Assembly: GCA_958423535.1 (NCBI GenBank)
Contig: CATZRJ010000053.1
Location: 1-9,971 of the forward strand
Direction of reading: 5' to 3'
Source of the DNA: an uncultured Collinsella sp.
GTDB lineage: Bacteria; Actinomycetota; Coriobacteriia; Coriobacteriales; Coriobacteriaceae
Length of the DNA: 9,971 bases
The position numbers and the translations under genes are program-made. The first letter of the stretch is position 1; each line of letters opens with the position of its first letter. The notes beneath the pieces were generated by a model. That model saw only the letters and a program-made list of their open reading frames with translations, was not told where the DNA came from and made no database searches. Shown here piece after piece: positions 1 through 8,018 of this stretch.

Positions 1-30
1 ATATAGGCACACAAGGTCAAAGGCGGCACC

Positions 31-2050
<2,020 letters not shown>

Positions 2051-2064
<14 letters not shown>

Positions 2065-2347
2065 GGCCGCTGCCGTGGCGATGAGCATCATCGCCATCGC
2101 GTGCCGCATCTGCGGCATCTTTATGAGCGCGATGACCGTGCTGCTGTGCTTTAGCGGCCTCACCGCCAAGTTGCAGATCGTGGGCTTTGTCGTCGAGCTT
2201 TCGCGTGCGTTGCCGAGCGCCATCGCCGGCTACGGCGTCATCACATCGCCCTTTGGTGGCGTGTTCCGCCTGGATTACGCCATCGTCGCTGTAATCCTGT
2301 TTGTGGCCGACCACCTGCTCACGCGCGCCTCGCGCCGCGTCCGCTAA
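2051..2347 (+). CDS. Small hypothetical membrane protein (98 aa), GTG start
   Basis: I do not recognise this protein. Read from the GTG at 2051 it is 98 residues: a short basic N-terminus (NSRK), then a long hydrophobic stretch (about residues 8-37). A moderately hydrophobic middle with a Pro/Gly-rich segment (about 40-72) follows, then a second clear membrane helix (about 74-90) and an Arg-rich end. Two to three membrane passes are likely, and the basic ends suggest positive-inside anchoring. The start overlaps the ABC-F gene by 14 bases and has a good SD (GAGGAG at 2038-2043), so translational coupling is likely. The next gene, a site-2 protease, starts 10 bases after the stop. An in-frame ATG at 2081 would give an 88-residue protein lacking the basic N-terminus. 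The open frame, SD and spacing support a real gene. Function is unknown; a role with the adjacent membrane protease is only a guess from position. Confidence 0.7.
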
Positions 2348-2356
2348 GGGAGCGAC

Positions 2357-3040
2357 ATGTCCAGCAGCTACTTTATGAACCTGCTCGCTAGTGCCGTCGC
2401 CGTCATCGTGGGTATTGTCATCCACGAGAGCGCGCACGCCGCCGCGGCCTGGGCGCTCGGCGACAAGACGGCGCGTTCGCGCGGCCGCGTCTCGCTCAAC
2501 CCGCTCAACCATATAGACCCGTTTGGCACCATTCTCCTGCCGCTGTTAATGCTCGCCGCTGGCGGCCCGGTGTTCGCCTTCGCCAAGCCGGTGCCCGTAT
2601 ACCTCAATAACCTTAAGCACCCCAAGCGCGACGAAGTCCTGGTGAGCGCGGCCGGCCCCGCATCGAACATCGCGCTGGCATGCCTTGCGGCCGCACTCAT
2701 GCACGCGACATACGGCAACCTCTACACCAGCATGTCCTTTGCCGTAGCATCACAAATCATGAACTTCGGTGCCACCTTTATTGTGGTCAACCTGTCGCTC
2801 GCGTTCTTTAACCTCATCCCGATCCCGCCGCTCGACGGCTCGTCGATTATCGTGCCGTTCCTCAAAGGCAGGGCGCTCGCCAACTACTACCGCCTGCAGC
2901 AATACGCCATGCCCATCCTCATCTTGGTGCTGTACCTGTTGCCTATGTGGACCGGCATCGACGTAATCGGACGGTATTTCGACGTTACCGTGTATCCGCT
3001 GGCCGAGTGGCTGCTCAACTTCGCAATCGCCGGCATCTAG
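2357..3040 (+). CDS. Site-2 protease family (M50) zinc metalloprotease, membrane-embedded
   Basis: This is a 227-residue polytopic membrane protein of the compact M50 class, which cleaves substrates within or near the membrane. The zinc-binding HEXXH motif reads HESAH (H23, E24, H27) inside the first membrane helix. The second conserved motif, FNLIPIPPLDG, supplies the third zinc ligand, D160. Hydrophobic segments flank these (about residues 8-30, 60-80, 95-115, 135-160, 175-200). There is no PDZ domain, unlike RseP/RIP proteases of about 400 residues, so it belongs to the small YwhC-like group whose substrates are mostly unknown. The start follows AAGGGAG at 2346-2352, and only 9 bases separate it from the upstream small membrane protein. 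A site-2 protease directly before scpA is a familiar arrangement in Gram-positive bacteria, though no functional link is established. All catalytic residues are present. Confidence 0.93.
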   Translation: MSSSYFMNLLASAVAVIVGIVIHESAHAAAAWALGDKTARSRGRVSLNPLNHIDPFGTILLPLLMLAAGGPVFAFAKPVPVYLNNLKHPKRDEVLVSAAGPASNIALACLAAALMHATYGNLYTSMSFAVASQIMNFGATFIVVNLSLAFFNLIPIPPLDGSSIIVPFLKGRALANYYRLQQYAMPILILVLYLLPMWTGIDVIGRYFDVTVYPLAEWLLNFAIAGI

Positions 3041-3048
3041 GGTAAACT
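3020..3048 (+). promoter_or_regulatory. Candidate sigma-70-type promoter for scpA operon
   Basis: TTCGCA (3020-3025) and TAAACT (3043-3048) are separated by exactly 17 bases. Each box matches 4 of 6 consensus positions, and TAAACT also fits the TANNNT form common in high-GC Gram-positives. The -35 lies in the end of the protease gene and the -10 just after its stop. A start site near 3055 would give a leader of about 70 bases ahead of scpA. This is a sequence match only; no transcription data support it. Confidence 0.4.
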
Positions 3049-3055
3049 TACAGGT

Positions 3056-3106
3056 CGACCGTGCAAAACGGTCGCAACATGCACCCAAACCGCGCCGCGA
3101 AGGCGC
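3056..3106 (+). other. Two short hairpins in the scpA leader
   Basis: CGACCG (3056-3061) pairs with CGGTCG (3069-3074) around a 7-base loop. GCGCC (3092-3096) pairs with GGCGC (3102-3106) around a GCGAA loop. The first hairpin also contains the 8-base palindrome GGTCGACC (3053-3060), which could instead be a protein-binding site. Neither hairpin is followed by a T-run, so they are not classical intrinsic terminators. They could be 5' mRNA structure or an attenuating element; the second ends 4 bases before the SD. Confidence 0.35.
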
Positions 3107-3110
3107 CGTC

Positions 3111-3119
3111 AAAGGAGGT
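3111..3119 (+). promoter_or_regulatory. Near-perfect Shine-Dalgarno of scpA
   Basis: AAAGGAGGT is fully complementary to the usual 16S rRNA 3' end and sits 5 bases before the scpA ATG at 3125. It fixes the start and suggests efficient initiation independent of the upstream genes. Confidence 0.8.
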
Positions 3120-3124
3120 CGAAG

Positions 3125-3934
3125 ATGTCGTATCGCGTGTCGACGCAGGTCTACAGCGGACCGTTCGACCTGCTGCTGCAGCTGGTAACCCGCCAAAAAG
3201 TTGATATCGGAGCCATCTCGATCAGCGAGGTGGCCGAGCAATACCTGGCCGAGGTCGAGCGCATTGAGGCACTGGACCTGGACGTGGCGAGCGACTTTTT
3301 GCTGGTCGCGGCAACCCTTCTGGACATCAAGGCCGCCTCGCTGGTACCCCGGGAGGCCCCGCGCAAGACAGACGACGATGACGAGGATGACGATGAGCTC
3401 GAGGAGCTCAGTGCGCTCTACGGCGACGCCCTGCGCGAGGTCCTGATTCAGCGCCTGATCGCCTACAAGCAGTTTAAGGGCGCGGCGGCAGCCCTTGGCG
3501 CGCGTATGCAGGCCGAGAGCCGCATGCATCCGCGCGTGGCCGGCCCCGACCCCGAGTTCCTAGGCCTTATGCCCGACTATCTGGCCGGCATTACCCTGCG
3601 CGGCCTCGCCGTCATCTGCGCCGACCTGGATGGCAAACGCCAGACCTTCCTGCTGGAGGCCGAGCACGTGGCGCCACATCGCGTGCCGCTCGACCTGACG
3701 GTGGCCTCGGTCGACCGCTTTACCATGGCACACCAAACCTGCACCTTCCGCGAGCTGCTGGACGGCGACGCCACCACCGAGCAACTCGTCGTCACCTTCC
3801 TGGCCATGCTCGAGCTCGCCAAGCGTGGCTCGCTTACGCTAAGCCAGGACGAGATCTTTGGAACCATTCAAATCAACCGCGTCGTGGGCGCCGAGGCATA
3901 CGTGCCTGGCGAGGGCCCCGAGCTCACCGAATAG
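3125..3934 (+). CDS. scpA: Segregation and condensation protein A (kleisin)
   Basis: ScpA is the kleisin subunit that bridges the head domains of the SMC dimer and, with ScpB, forms the bacterial condensin that compacts and segregates the chromosome. The 269-residue length is normal. The N-terminus has the family's opening pattern, with YSGPFDLLLQLV (about residues 10-21) followed by I-S-I-S-E-V-A-E-Q-Y-L. This is the helical SMC-neck-binding domain, continuing to the DFLLVAATLLDIKA helix (about 57-70). A highly acidic loop (about 82-95, mostly Asp/Glu) follows, as is common in the family, and then the central ScpB-binding stretch. The C-terminal winged helix (about 205-260) includes the LAMLELAKRG helix and the F-G-T-I-Q strand typical of ScpA ends. 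scpB follows after 11 bases. The start is fixed by a near-perfect SD. No smc gene lies in the window, which is usual. Confidence 0.96.
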   Translation: MSYRVSTQVYSGPFDLLLQLVTRQKVDIGAISISEVAEQYLAEVERIEALDLDVASDFLLVAATLLDIKAASLVPREAPRKTDDDDEDDDELEELSALYGDALREVLIQRLIAYKQFKGAAAALGARMQAESRMHPRVAGPDPEFLGLMPDYLAGITLRGLAVICADLDGKRQTFLLEAEHVAPHRVPLDLTVASVDRFTMAHQTCTFRELLDGDATTEQLVVTFLAMLELAKRGSLTLSQDEIFGTIQINRVVGAEAYVPGEGPELTE

Positions 3935-3945
3935 GAGCGGCAACC

Positions 3946-4665
3946 ATGTCAACCCTTTCCACGCTGGAGGCAAACAGCCTCAAAGGCGCCCTCGAGGCGC
4001 TGCTGCTGGTGTCGAGCGACCCCGTGAGCGCACCCGCGCTGGCAGCTGCGCTGGATATCGCCCCGGGCGAGTGCGCGTCGCTTTTGGCCGAGCTCAAGGT
4101 TGAGTACGAAGAGGCCAACCGCGGCTTTCAGCTGCGCGAGGTCGCCGGTGGCTGGCGCCTGTTTACACACCCCGCCTACCATGATGTGGTCGAGGCCTAC
4201 GTGCTGAGCTGGGACACGCAAAAGCTGTCTCAGGCGGCGCTTGAGACCCTGGCCGTCATCGCCTACCACCAGCCCGTCACGCGCGAGGTGGTCAAGGGCA
4301 TCCGCGGCGTCAACTCCGACGGCGTCATCGCGTCGCTCGTGGATAAGGGCCTGGTGCGCGAACTCGGCCGCGACCCCGAGCGCGGTCAGGCCATCATCTA
4401 CGGCACGACCAACGCCTTCTTGGAAAAGTTCGGCCTGCGCTCCACCCGGGACCTGCCCGATCTGGAGCAGTTTGCCCCCGACGAGCAGTCGCGCCAGTTT
4501 ATCCGCGAGCGCCTGAGCGGCCGCAGCATTCAGTCCACGCTCGAGGAGCAGGCCGAGGACCTGGACGAAGAGCGCGAACTGATCGATACCGATGTTGAGG
4601 ACACCGATGGCGAGGAGCTTCTGCCCACCGTCGATACCTCGGAGGATATACATGACGAGGACTAA
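3946..4665 (+). CDS. scpB: Segregation and condensation protein B
   Basis: ScpB forms dimers that bind ScpA in the SMC condensin complex. The 239-residue protein has two winged-helix domains. The first (about residues 6-85) opens with LKGALEALLLVSSDPVS, the family's 'E-A-L-L-F/L-V-S-x-x-P' start. The second (about 90-165) holds the family's most conserved stretch, LSQAALETLAVIAYHQPVTR followed by the IRGVNSDGVI segment, and then LVRELGRDPERGQ and YGTTNAFLEKFGL. From residue 200 to the end is an acidic tail in which 21 of 40 residues are Asp or Glu; this is longer than a minimal ScpB and probably disordered. The SD AGGAG (3933-3937) overlaps the scpA stop codon, so the two are likely translationally coupled. 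The last 14 bases overlap the pseudouridine synthase gene. Confidence 0.96.
   Translation: MSTLSTLEANSLKGALEALLLVSSDPVSAPALAAALDIAPGECASLLAELKVEYEEANRGFQLREVAGGWRLFTHPAYHDVVEAYVLSWDTQKLSQAALETLAVIAYHQPVTREVVKGIRGVNSDGVIASLVDKGLVRELGRDPERGQAIIYGTTNAFLEKFGLRSTRDLPDLEQFAPDEQSRQFIRERLSGRSIQSTLEEQAEDLDEERELIDTDVEDTDGEELLPTVDTSEDIHDED
4641..4645 (+). promoter_or_regulatory. Shine-Dalgarno deciding the pseudouridine synthase start
   Basis: GGAGG lies 6 bases before the ATG at 4652, inside the end of scpB. An ATG at 4592 in the same frame lacks a comparable site and would add 20 unrelated residues, so 4652 is preferred. Confidence 0.7.
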
Positions 4666-5629
4666 CGAAGCAGGGGAAACGCACTTCGCAAGCGCCATGG
4701 ACAACGCAGCGCCCACGGGCGACGCCCAGCCCGTCTACCCGCACACTATGCGCCTGCAGCGCTTTTTGGCGCGCGCGGGCGTAGCGAGCCGCCGCGGCTC
4801 GGAGGACCTGATGACTGCCGGCCGCGTAACCGTCAACGGCCAGGTCGTGACCGAGCTGGGCACCAAGGTCGATGTCGACCGCGACCACATCGAGGTCGAC
4901 GGTATGCCCGTCAAGCTCAACCAGGGTGCCGTGTACCTGATGCTCTACAAGCCGACCGGCTACCTCACCACCATGAGCGATCCACAGGAACGCCCTTGCG
5001 TGGCCGACCTGGTCCCGCGCGACCGCTTTCCGGGGCTCTTTCCGGTGGGTCGTTTGGACCGCGACACCACGGGCCTTCTGCTCTTTACCACCGACGGTGA
5101 CCTGTCGCAGGACCTGCTGCATCCCAGCAAGCACGTCTACAAGACCTACCAGGCGCTGGTGGACGGCAACCTGACCGATCGCGACCTCACGCCGCTGCGC
5201 CGCGGCATCGAGCTCGACGATGGCCTATGCCAACCGGCGATCTGCCGCGTCATTAACGCGCGCGAGGCCGAGGCCGTAGCCCCGCAAGGCATCAAGCCCG
5301 GCACCACCGCCGTGGAGGTCATCATCCGCGAGGGCCGCAAGAACCAGGTCAAGCGCATGCTGAGCAAGATTCACCATCCGGTGATCCGCCTGCATCGCTG
5401 CAACTTTGCCGGCCTGGAGCTCAAAGACGTGGCTAAGGGCTCGTGGCGCGAGCTCACCGACCGCGAGGTGCAGATTCTCAAGGCCGGCGGCATCCCGCCC
5501 AAGCAGGCCAGCTCCAAGCAGGGCGACCCCAACGCGACAGCGGTCAACCCCGCGACCCGCACGCGTCACCACGGCAGCCACGGTTCCGCGCCCAAGCGCA
5601 ACACCTACCGCGAGCGCTACACGGGTTAG
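4652..5629 (+). CDS. RsuA/RluB-family rRNA pseudouridine synthase
   Basis: This enzyme isomerises specific uridines in rRNA to pseudouridine. From the ATG at 4652 it is 325 residues. Residues 1-32 are a non-conserved extension. An S4 RNA-binding domain begins at residue 33 with MRLQRFLARAGVASRRG and runs to about 80. The catalytic domain follows, with the KPTGYLTT strand, the active-site loop GRLDRDTTGLLLFTTDGD (catalytic Asp at 136), and the later REGRKNQVKRML and IRLHR motifs typical of the RsuA/RluB/RluE/RluF branch. About 50 residues at the end are basic and low in complexity, rich in Arg, His and Pro. The gene overlaps scpB by 14 bases with its SD inside scpB, implying coupled translation. 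Adjacency to scpAB favours an RluB-like (23S helix) assignment as in Bacillus, but the exact target uridine cannot be read from sequence. Confidence 0.93.
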   Translation: MTRTNEAGETHFASAMDNAAPTGDAQPVYPHTMRLQRFLARAGVASRRGSEDLMTAGRVTVNGQVVTELGTKVDVDRDHIEVDGMPVKLNQGAVYLMLYKPTGYLTTMSDPQERPCVADLVPRDRFPGLFPVGRLDRDTTGLLLFTTDGDLSQDLLHPSKHVYKTYQALVDGNLTDRDLTPLRRGIELDDGLCQPAICRVINAREAEAVAPQGIKPGTTAVEVIIREGRKNQVKRMLSKIHHPVIRLHRCNFAGLELKDVAKGSWRELTDREVQILKAGGIPPKQASSKQGDPNATAVNPATRTRHHGSHGSAPKRNTYRERYTG

Positions 5630-5695
5630 CCAGTACACCAAGCAACAGCGCTCGCGTCCCATACCAGCACGTCAACCACCGAAAGGAAGCATTGC

Positions 5696-6382
5696 ATGAT
5701 CGTCGCCATCGACGGCCCCGCCGGATCCGGCAAGTCCACTATCGCCAAGGAGATCGCCCGCCAGCTGGGCTTTAACAAGCTCGACACGGGCGCCATGTAT
5801 CGCGCCGTCACTTTCGCCGCGCTCGACCGCGGCATCGACCTGGACGACGAGGCGGCCATCGACGCCCTCGCCGAGCAGATCGAGATTCGCTTTACCAACG
5901 GCACCGGCGAGGACACGCGCCTGACCATCGACGGTAAGGATGCCTCGGCTGCCATCCGCACCCCGCAGGTTGACGCCAACGTGTCCAAGGTCTCGGCCTA
6001 CTCGGGCGTGCGTGCCGCCATGCTCATCCACCAGCGCCGTGCCGCCGAGGACCGCGACATTGTCGCCGAGGGTCGCGACATCGGCACCGTTGTGTTCCCC
6101 AACGCGCAGGTCAAGGTCTTTCTGACCGCCGACCCGCGCGAGCGCGCCCGTCGCCGCGTGCTGCAGCGCCACCAAAACGACGCCCAGCCGCTCACCACCG
6201 AGCAGCTCGAGGCCGAGGTCGACGAGACCCTCGATGCCCTCAAGCAGCGCGATAAACTCGACAGCAGCCGCGAGGTCGCGCCGCTCGTTCCCGCCGAGGA
6301 CGCGATACACGTCGACTCCACCGCCCACACCATCGACGAGGTCGTCCGCATTATCGAGGACCTCATCAACCAAAGGAGGTAG
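5696..6382 (+). CDS. cmk: (d)CMP kinase (cytidylate kinase)
   Basis: This enzyme phosphorylates CMP and dCMP to the diphosphates using ATP, salvaging CMP released by lipid and RNA turnover. The 228-residue length is typical. The P-loop GPAGSGKS spans residues 7-14. Next is the CMP-binding segment LDTGAMYRA, the characteristic GRDIGTVVFPNAQVKVFLTA stretch with its catalytic Asp, and the lid region PRERARRR. The NMP-binding insertion (about 60-90) that distinguishes Cmk from other NMP kinases is present. The ATG at 5696 follows AAAGGA (5682-5687). A 66-base gap separates it from the pseudouridine synthase; I see no convincing promoter or terminator there, so it may still be in the same transcript. 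plsC starts 3 bases after the stop, and cmk-plsC-ispH is a recurrent trio in Gram-positive genomes. Confidence 0.97.
   Translation: MIVAIDGPAGSGKSTIAKEIARQLGFNKLDTGAMYRAVTFAALDRGIDLDDEAAIDALAEQIEIRFTNGTGEDTRLTIDGKDASAAIRTPQVDANVSKVSAYSGVRAAMLIHQRRAAEDRDIVAEGRDIGTVVFPNAQVKVFLTADPRERARRRVLQRHQNDAQPLTTEQLEAEVDETLDALKQRDKLDSSREVAPLVPAEDAIHVDSTAHTIDEVVRIIEDLINQRR
6372..6380 (+). promoter_or_regulatory. Shine-Dalgarno of plsC overlapping the cmk stop
   Basis: AAAGGAGGT ends on the first base of the cmk TAG stop and lies 5 bases before the plsC ATG. It is as strong as the scpA site and suggests coupled but highly efficient initiation of plsC. Confidence 0.7.
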
Positions 6383-6385
6383 CCC

Positions 6386-7114
6386 ATGCGCCTGTTTAAG
6401 CAGACGCCCGAGGATTACTACAACGCCCCTTATGCCGAGTTCCCCGCACTCATTCGCGGCACTGTCTTCGTGGTCATGGCGATCCTTTGGGCCTTCTCCA
6501 AGCTCATGTGGCGCTGGAAGGTCGAGGACGCCGATCTGCTGTTTGAGCGCCAGGAAGGCCGTGGCAGCGTGGTTATCTGCAACCACACCTCGATGGCCGA
6601 GCTCCTGGCTGTAGAGACGGCACTGTTCTTTGGCGGCCGCCGCATTCGTCCCATCTTTAAGTCCGAGTTTGCCAAGAGCAAGATCGTACGCTGGGCCTTT
6701 AGCCGCGTGGGCGGCATCCCCGTCGAGCGCGGCACCGCCGACATGAAGTGCCTGCGTGCCGCCCAGCATGCGCTGCAGCGCGGCGAGGACGTTCTGATCT
6801 TCCCCGAGGGCACGCGCATCCGCTCGCGCGAGATCAAGCCCGAGGTCCACGGCGGGTTTGCGCTCATCGCCCAGATGGGCAAGGCGCCCGTCAACCCACT
6901 CGCCATCTGCGGCTGGTCCGACATTACGCCTGCGGGCAAAAAGCTCATGCGCCCCAAAAAGTGCTGGATCCGTGCCGGCAAGGCCATTTCGCTTTCCGAT
7001 GCTCCGGCCGAGCTCAAGCGCAAGGAACTCCTGGCATGGTTTGAGTCCGAGGCCATGAGTCGTGTCTACGCCATGCGCGATGACCTGTGCGCCGAGCACC
7101 CGGGTAGGTTCTAG
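6386..7114 (+). CDS. plsC: 1-acyl-sn-glycerol-3-phosphate acyltransferase (PlsC family), HX4E variant
   Basis: PlsC-family enzymes acylate lysophosphatidic acid at sn-2 to make phosphatidic acid, the precursor of all glycerophospholipids. The 242-residue protein has a hydrophobic anchor at about 14-37, then the acyltransferase motifs. Motif I is NHTSMAE (N66, H67, E72), motif II is GGIPVERG (109-116), motif III is FPEGTR (139-144), and a later PVNPLAI segment corresponds to motif IV. The catalytic histidine is present, but the usual HX4D aspartate is replaced by glutamate. The base sequence reads cac acc tcg atg gcc gag, so this is not a translation error on my part. The other motifs are intact and the gene keeps its cmk/ispH neighbours, so I expect an active enzyme. 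Acyl-donor and acceptor preference are unknown, and other lyso-lipid substrates are possible. It starts 3 bases after cmk. Confidence 0.9.
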   Translation: MRLFKQTPEDYYNAPYAEFPALIRGTVFVVMAILWAFSKLMWRWKVEDADLLFERQEGRGSVVICNHTSMAELLAVETALFFGGRRIRPIFKSEFAKSKIVRWAFSRVGGIPVERGTADMKCLRAAQHALQRGEDVLIFPEGTRIRSREIKPEVHGGFALIAQMGKAPVNPLAICGWSDITPAGKKLMRPKKCWIRAGKAISLSDAPAELKRKELLAWFESEAMSRVYAMRDDLCAEHPGRF

Positions 7115-7116
7115 CC

Positions 7117-8016
7117 ATGGGCGAGGATATCATGAACTCTGCCGAGGCTGTTGCCGGAAAGGCAGACGCCCCCACTATCGAAATCGCTGCCCACGCCGGC
7201 ACCTGCTACGGCGTGCAGCGTGCGCTCGATATGGCATTGGCGGCCGCCCCGCAAGCGGGGGAGAACGCTCAGATCCACACCCTGGGCCCGCTCATCCATA
7301 ATCCCATCGTGGTGCGCGAGCTTGCCGAGGCGGGCGTCGGCCTGGCCGAGACCCTGGACGATGCCGCATCGGGCACCGTGATCATTCGCGCGCACGGCGT
7401 GGTGCCGCAGGTGATCGAGGTCGCTCTCGAGCGTGGCCTCGACGTGGTCGACGCCACCTGCCCCTACGTCAAGAAGGTCCACGTGGCCGCTGAGCGCCTG
7501 GTGCGCGAGGGCTATCGCGTGCTCGTCGTGGGCGAGCCGGGCCATCCCGAGGTTGAGGGCATCCTGGGCCACGCCGGCGATGACGCGCAGGTCGTGAGCT
7601 GCGCCGCCGATGCGGACGCGCTACCGCTCAAGGGCAAGGTGGGCCTCGTCGTGCAGACCACCCAGACCGCACGGAACCTGGCCGAGGTAGTGGCCTCCAT
7701 CACCTCACGCGTGCAGGAACTGCGCGTGATCAACACCATCTGCGCAGCCACGAGCGAGCGCCAGCAGGCGGCGGCGTCTCTCGCCAACCGCTGCGACTGC
7801 ATGGTTGTGGTGGGCGGAAAGAACTCGGGCAACACCCGCCGCCTGGCGCAGATCTGTGCTGATGCCTGCGAGCACACGCATCACATCGAGGAAGCTTCGG
7901 AGCTTGAGGCCGCATGGTTTGTCAACGCCCGCCACATCGGCATCACCGCCGGAGCCTCCACCCCGCAAGAACACATCGAGCGCGCCGTCGAGCGCATCAA
8001 GGAGCTTTGCCGCTAA
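7117..8016 (+). CDS. ispH: 4-hydroxy-3-methylbut-2-enyl diphosphate reductase (IspH/LytB)
   Basis: IspH is a [4Fe-4S] enzyme that carries out the last step of the MEP pathway, reducing HMBPP to IPP and DMAPP. All hallmark residues are visible (numbering from 7117). The three cluster cysteines are C30 (HAGTCYGV), C115 (DATCPYV) and C209 (NTICAAT). Substrate-binding H61 (LIHNP), H93 (RAHG) and H143 with catalytic E145 (GHPEVEG) are present. So are the TTQT segment, S237/N239 (NSGN) and the ITAGAST end motif. At 299 residues it is a stand-alone enzyme, not the IspH-S1 fusion found in some Firmicutes. The ATG at 7117 sits 2 bases after the plsC stop. A second in-frame ATG at 7132 has a better-looking SD (GAGGA, 7123-7127, 4 bases away) and would remove only five non-conserved residues. 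The DUF512 gene follows after 2 bases. Confidence 0.97.
   Translation: MGEDIMNSAEAVAGKADAPTIEIAAHAGTCYGVQRALDMALAAAPQAGENAQIHTLGPLIHNPIVVRELAEAGVGLAETLDDAASGTVIIRAHGVVPQVIEVALERGLDVVDATCPYVKKVHVAAERLVREGYRVLVVGEPGHPEVEGILGHAGDDAQVVSCAADADALPLKGKVGLVVQTTQTARNLAEVVASITSRVQELRVINTICAATSERQQAAASLANRCDCMVVVGGKNSGNTRRLAQICADACEHTHHIEEASELEAAWFVNARHIGITAGASTPQEHIERAVERIKELCR
7123..7127 (+). promoter_or_regulatory. Shine-Dalgarno for an alternative ispH start at 7132
   Basis: GAGGA lies 4 bases before the in-frame ATG at 7132, whereas the ATG at 7117 has only the weaker GGTAGG (7103-7108) upstream. Translation may therefore begin at 7132 in vivo, giving a 294-residue protein with all active-site residues. 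Confidence 0.4.
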
Positions 8017-8018
8017 TC

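Noticed and set aside
1..30. TATAGG at 2-7 as a -10 box for the ABC-F gene
   Set aside because: Only the right half of any promoter is inside the window and the match is weak, so it cannot be supported.
3041..3110. Possible intrinsic terminator after the site-2 protease
   Set aside because: The hairpins are short (6 and 5 base pairs) and neither is followed by a run of T, so a rho-independent terminator is not supported.
3368..3412. Asp/Glu-rich stretch in ScpA as a possible repeat or insertion
   Set aside because: An acidic loop after the N-terminal helical domain is common in ScpA, and it stays in frame between conserved segments, so it is family-typical.
5630..5695. Promoter or terminator in the gap before cmk
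   Set aside because: I found no paired boxes with acceptable spacing and no stem-loop with a T-run; the gap holds only the cmk SD.
5672..7099. A 475-codon open frame on the - strand opposite cmk and plsC
   Set aside because: It lies opposite two confidently identified genes. Its translation is rich in Leu/Gly/Ala/Val/Asp as expected from reverse-reading GC-rich codons, and no motif is recognisable. Long antisense frames are normal at this GC content.
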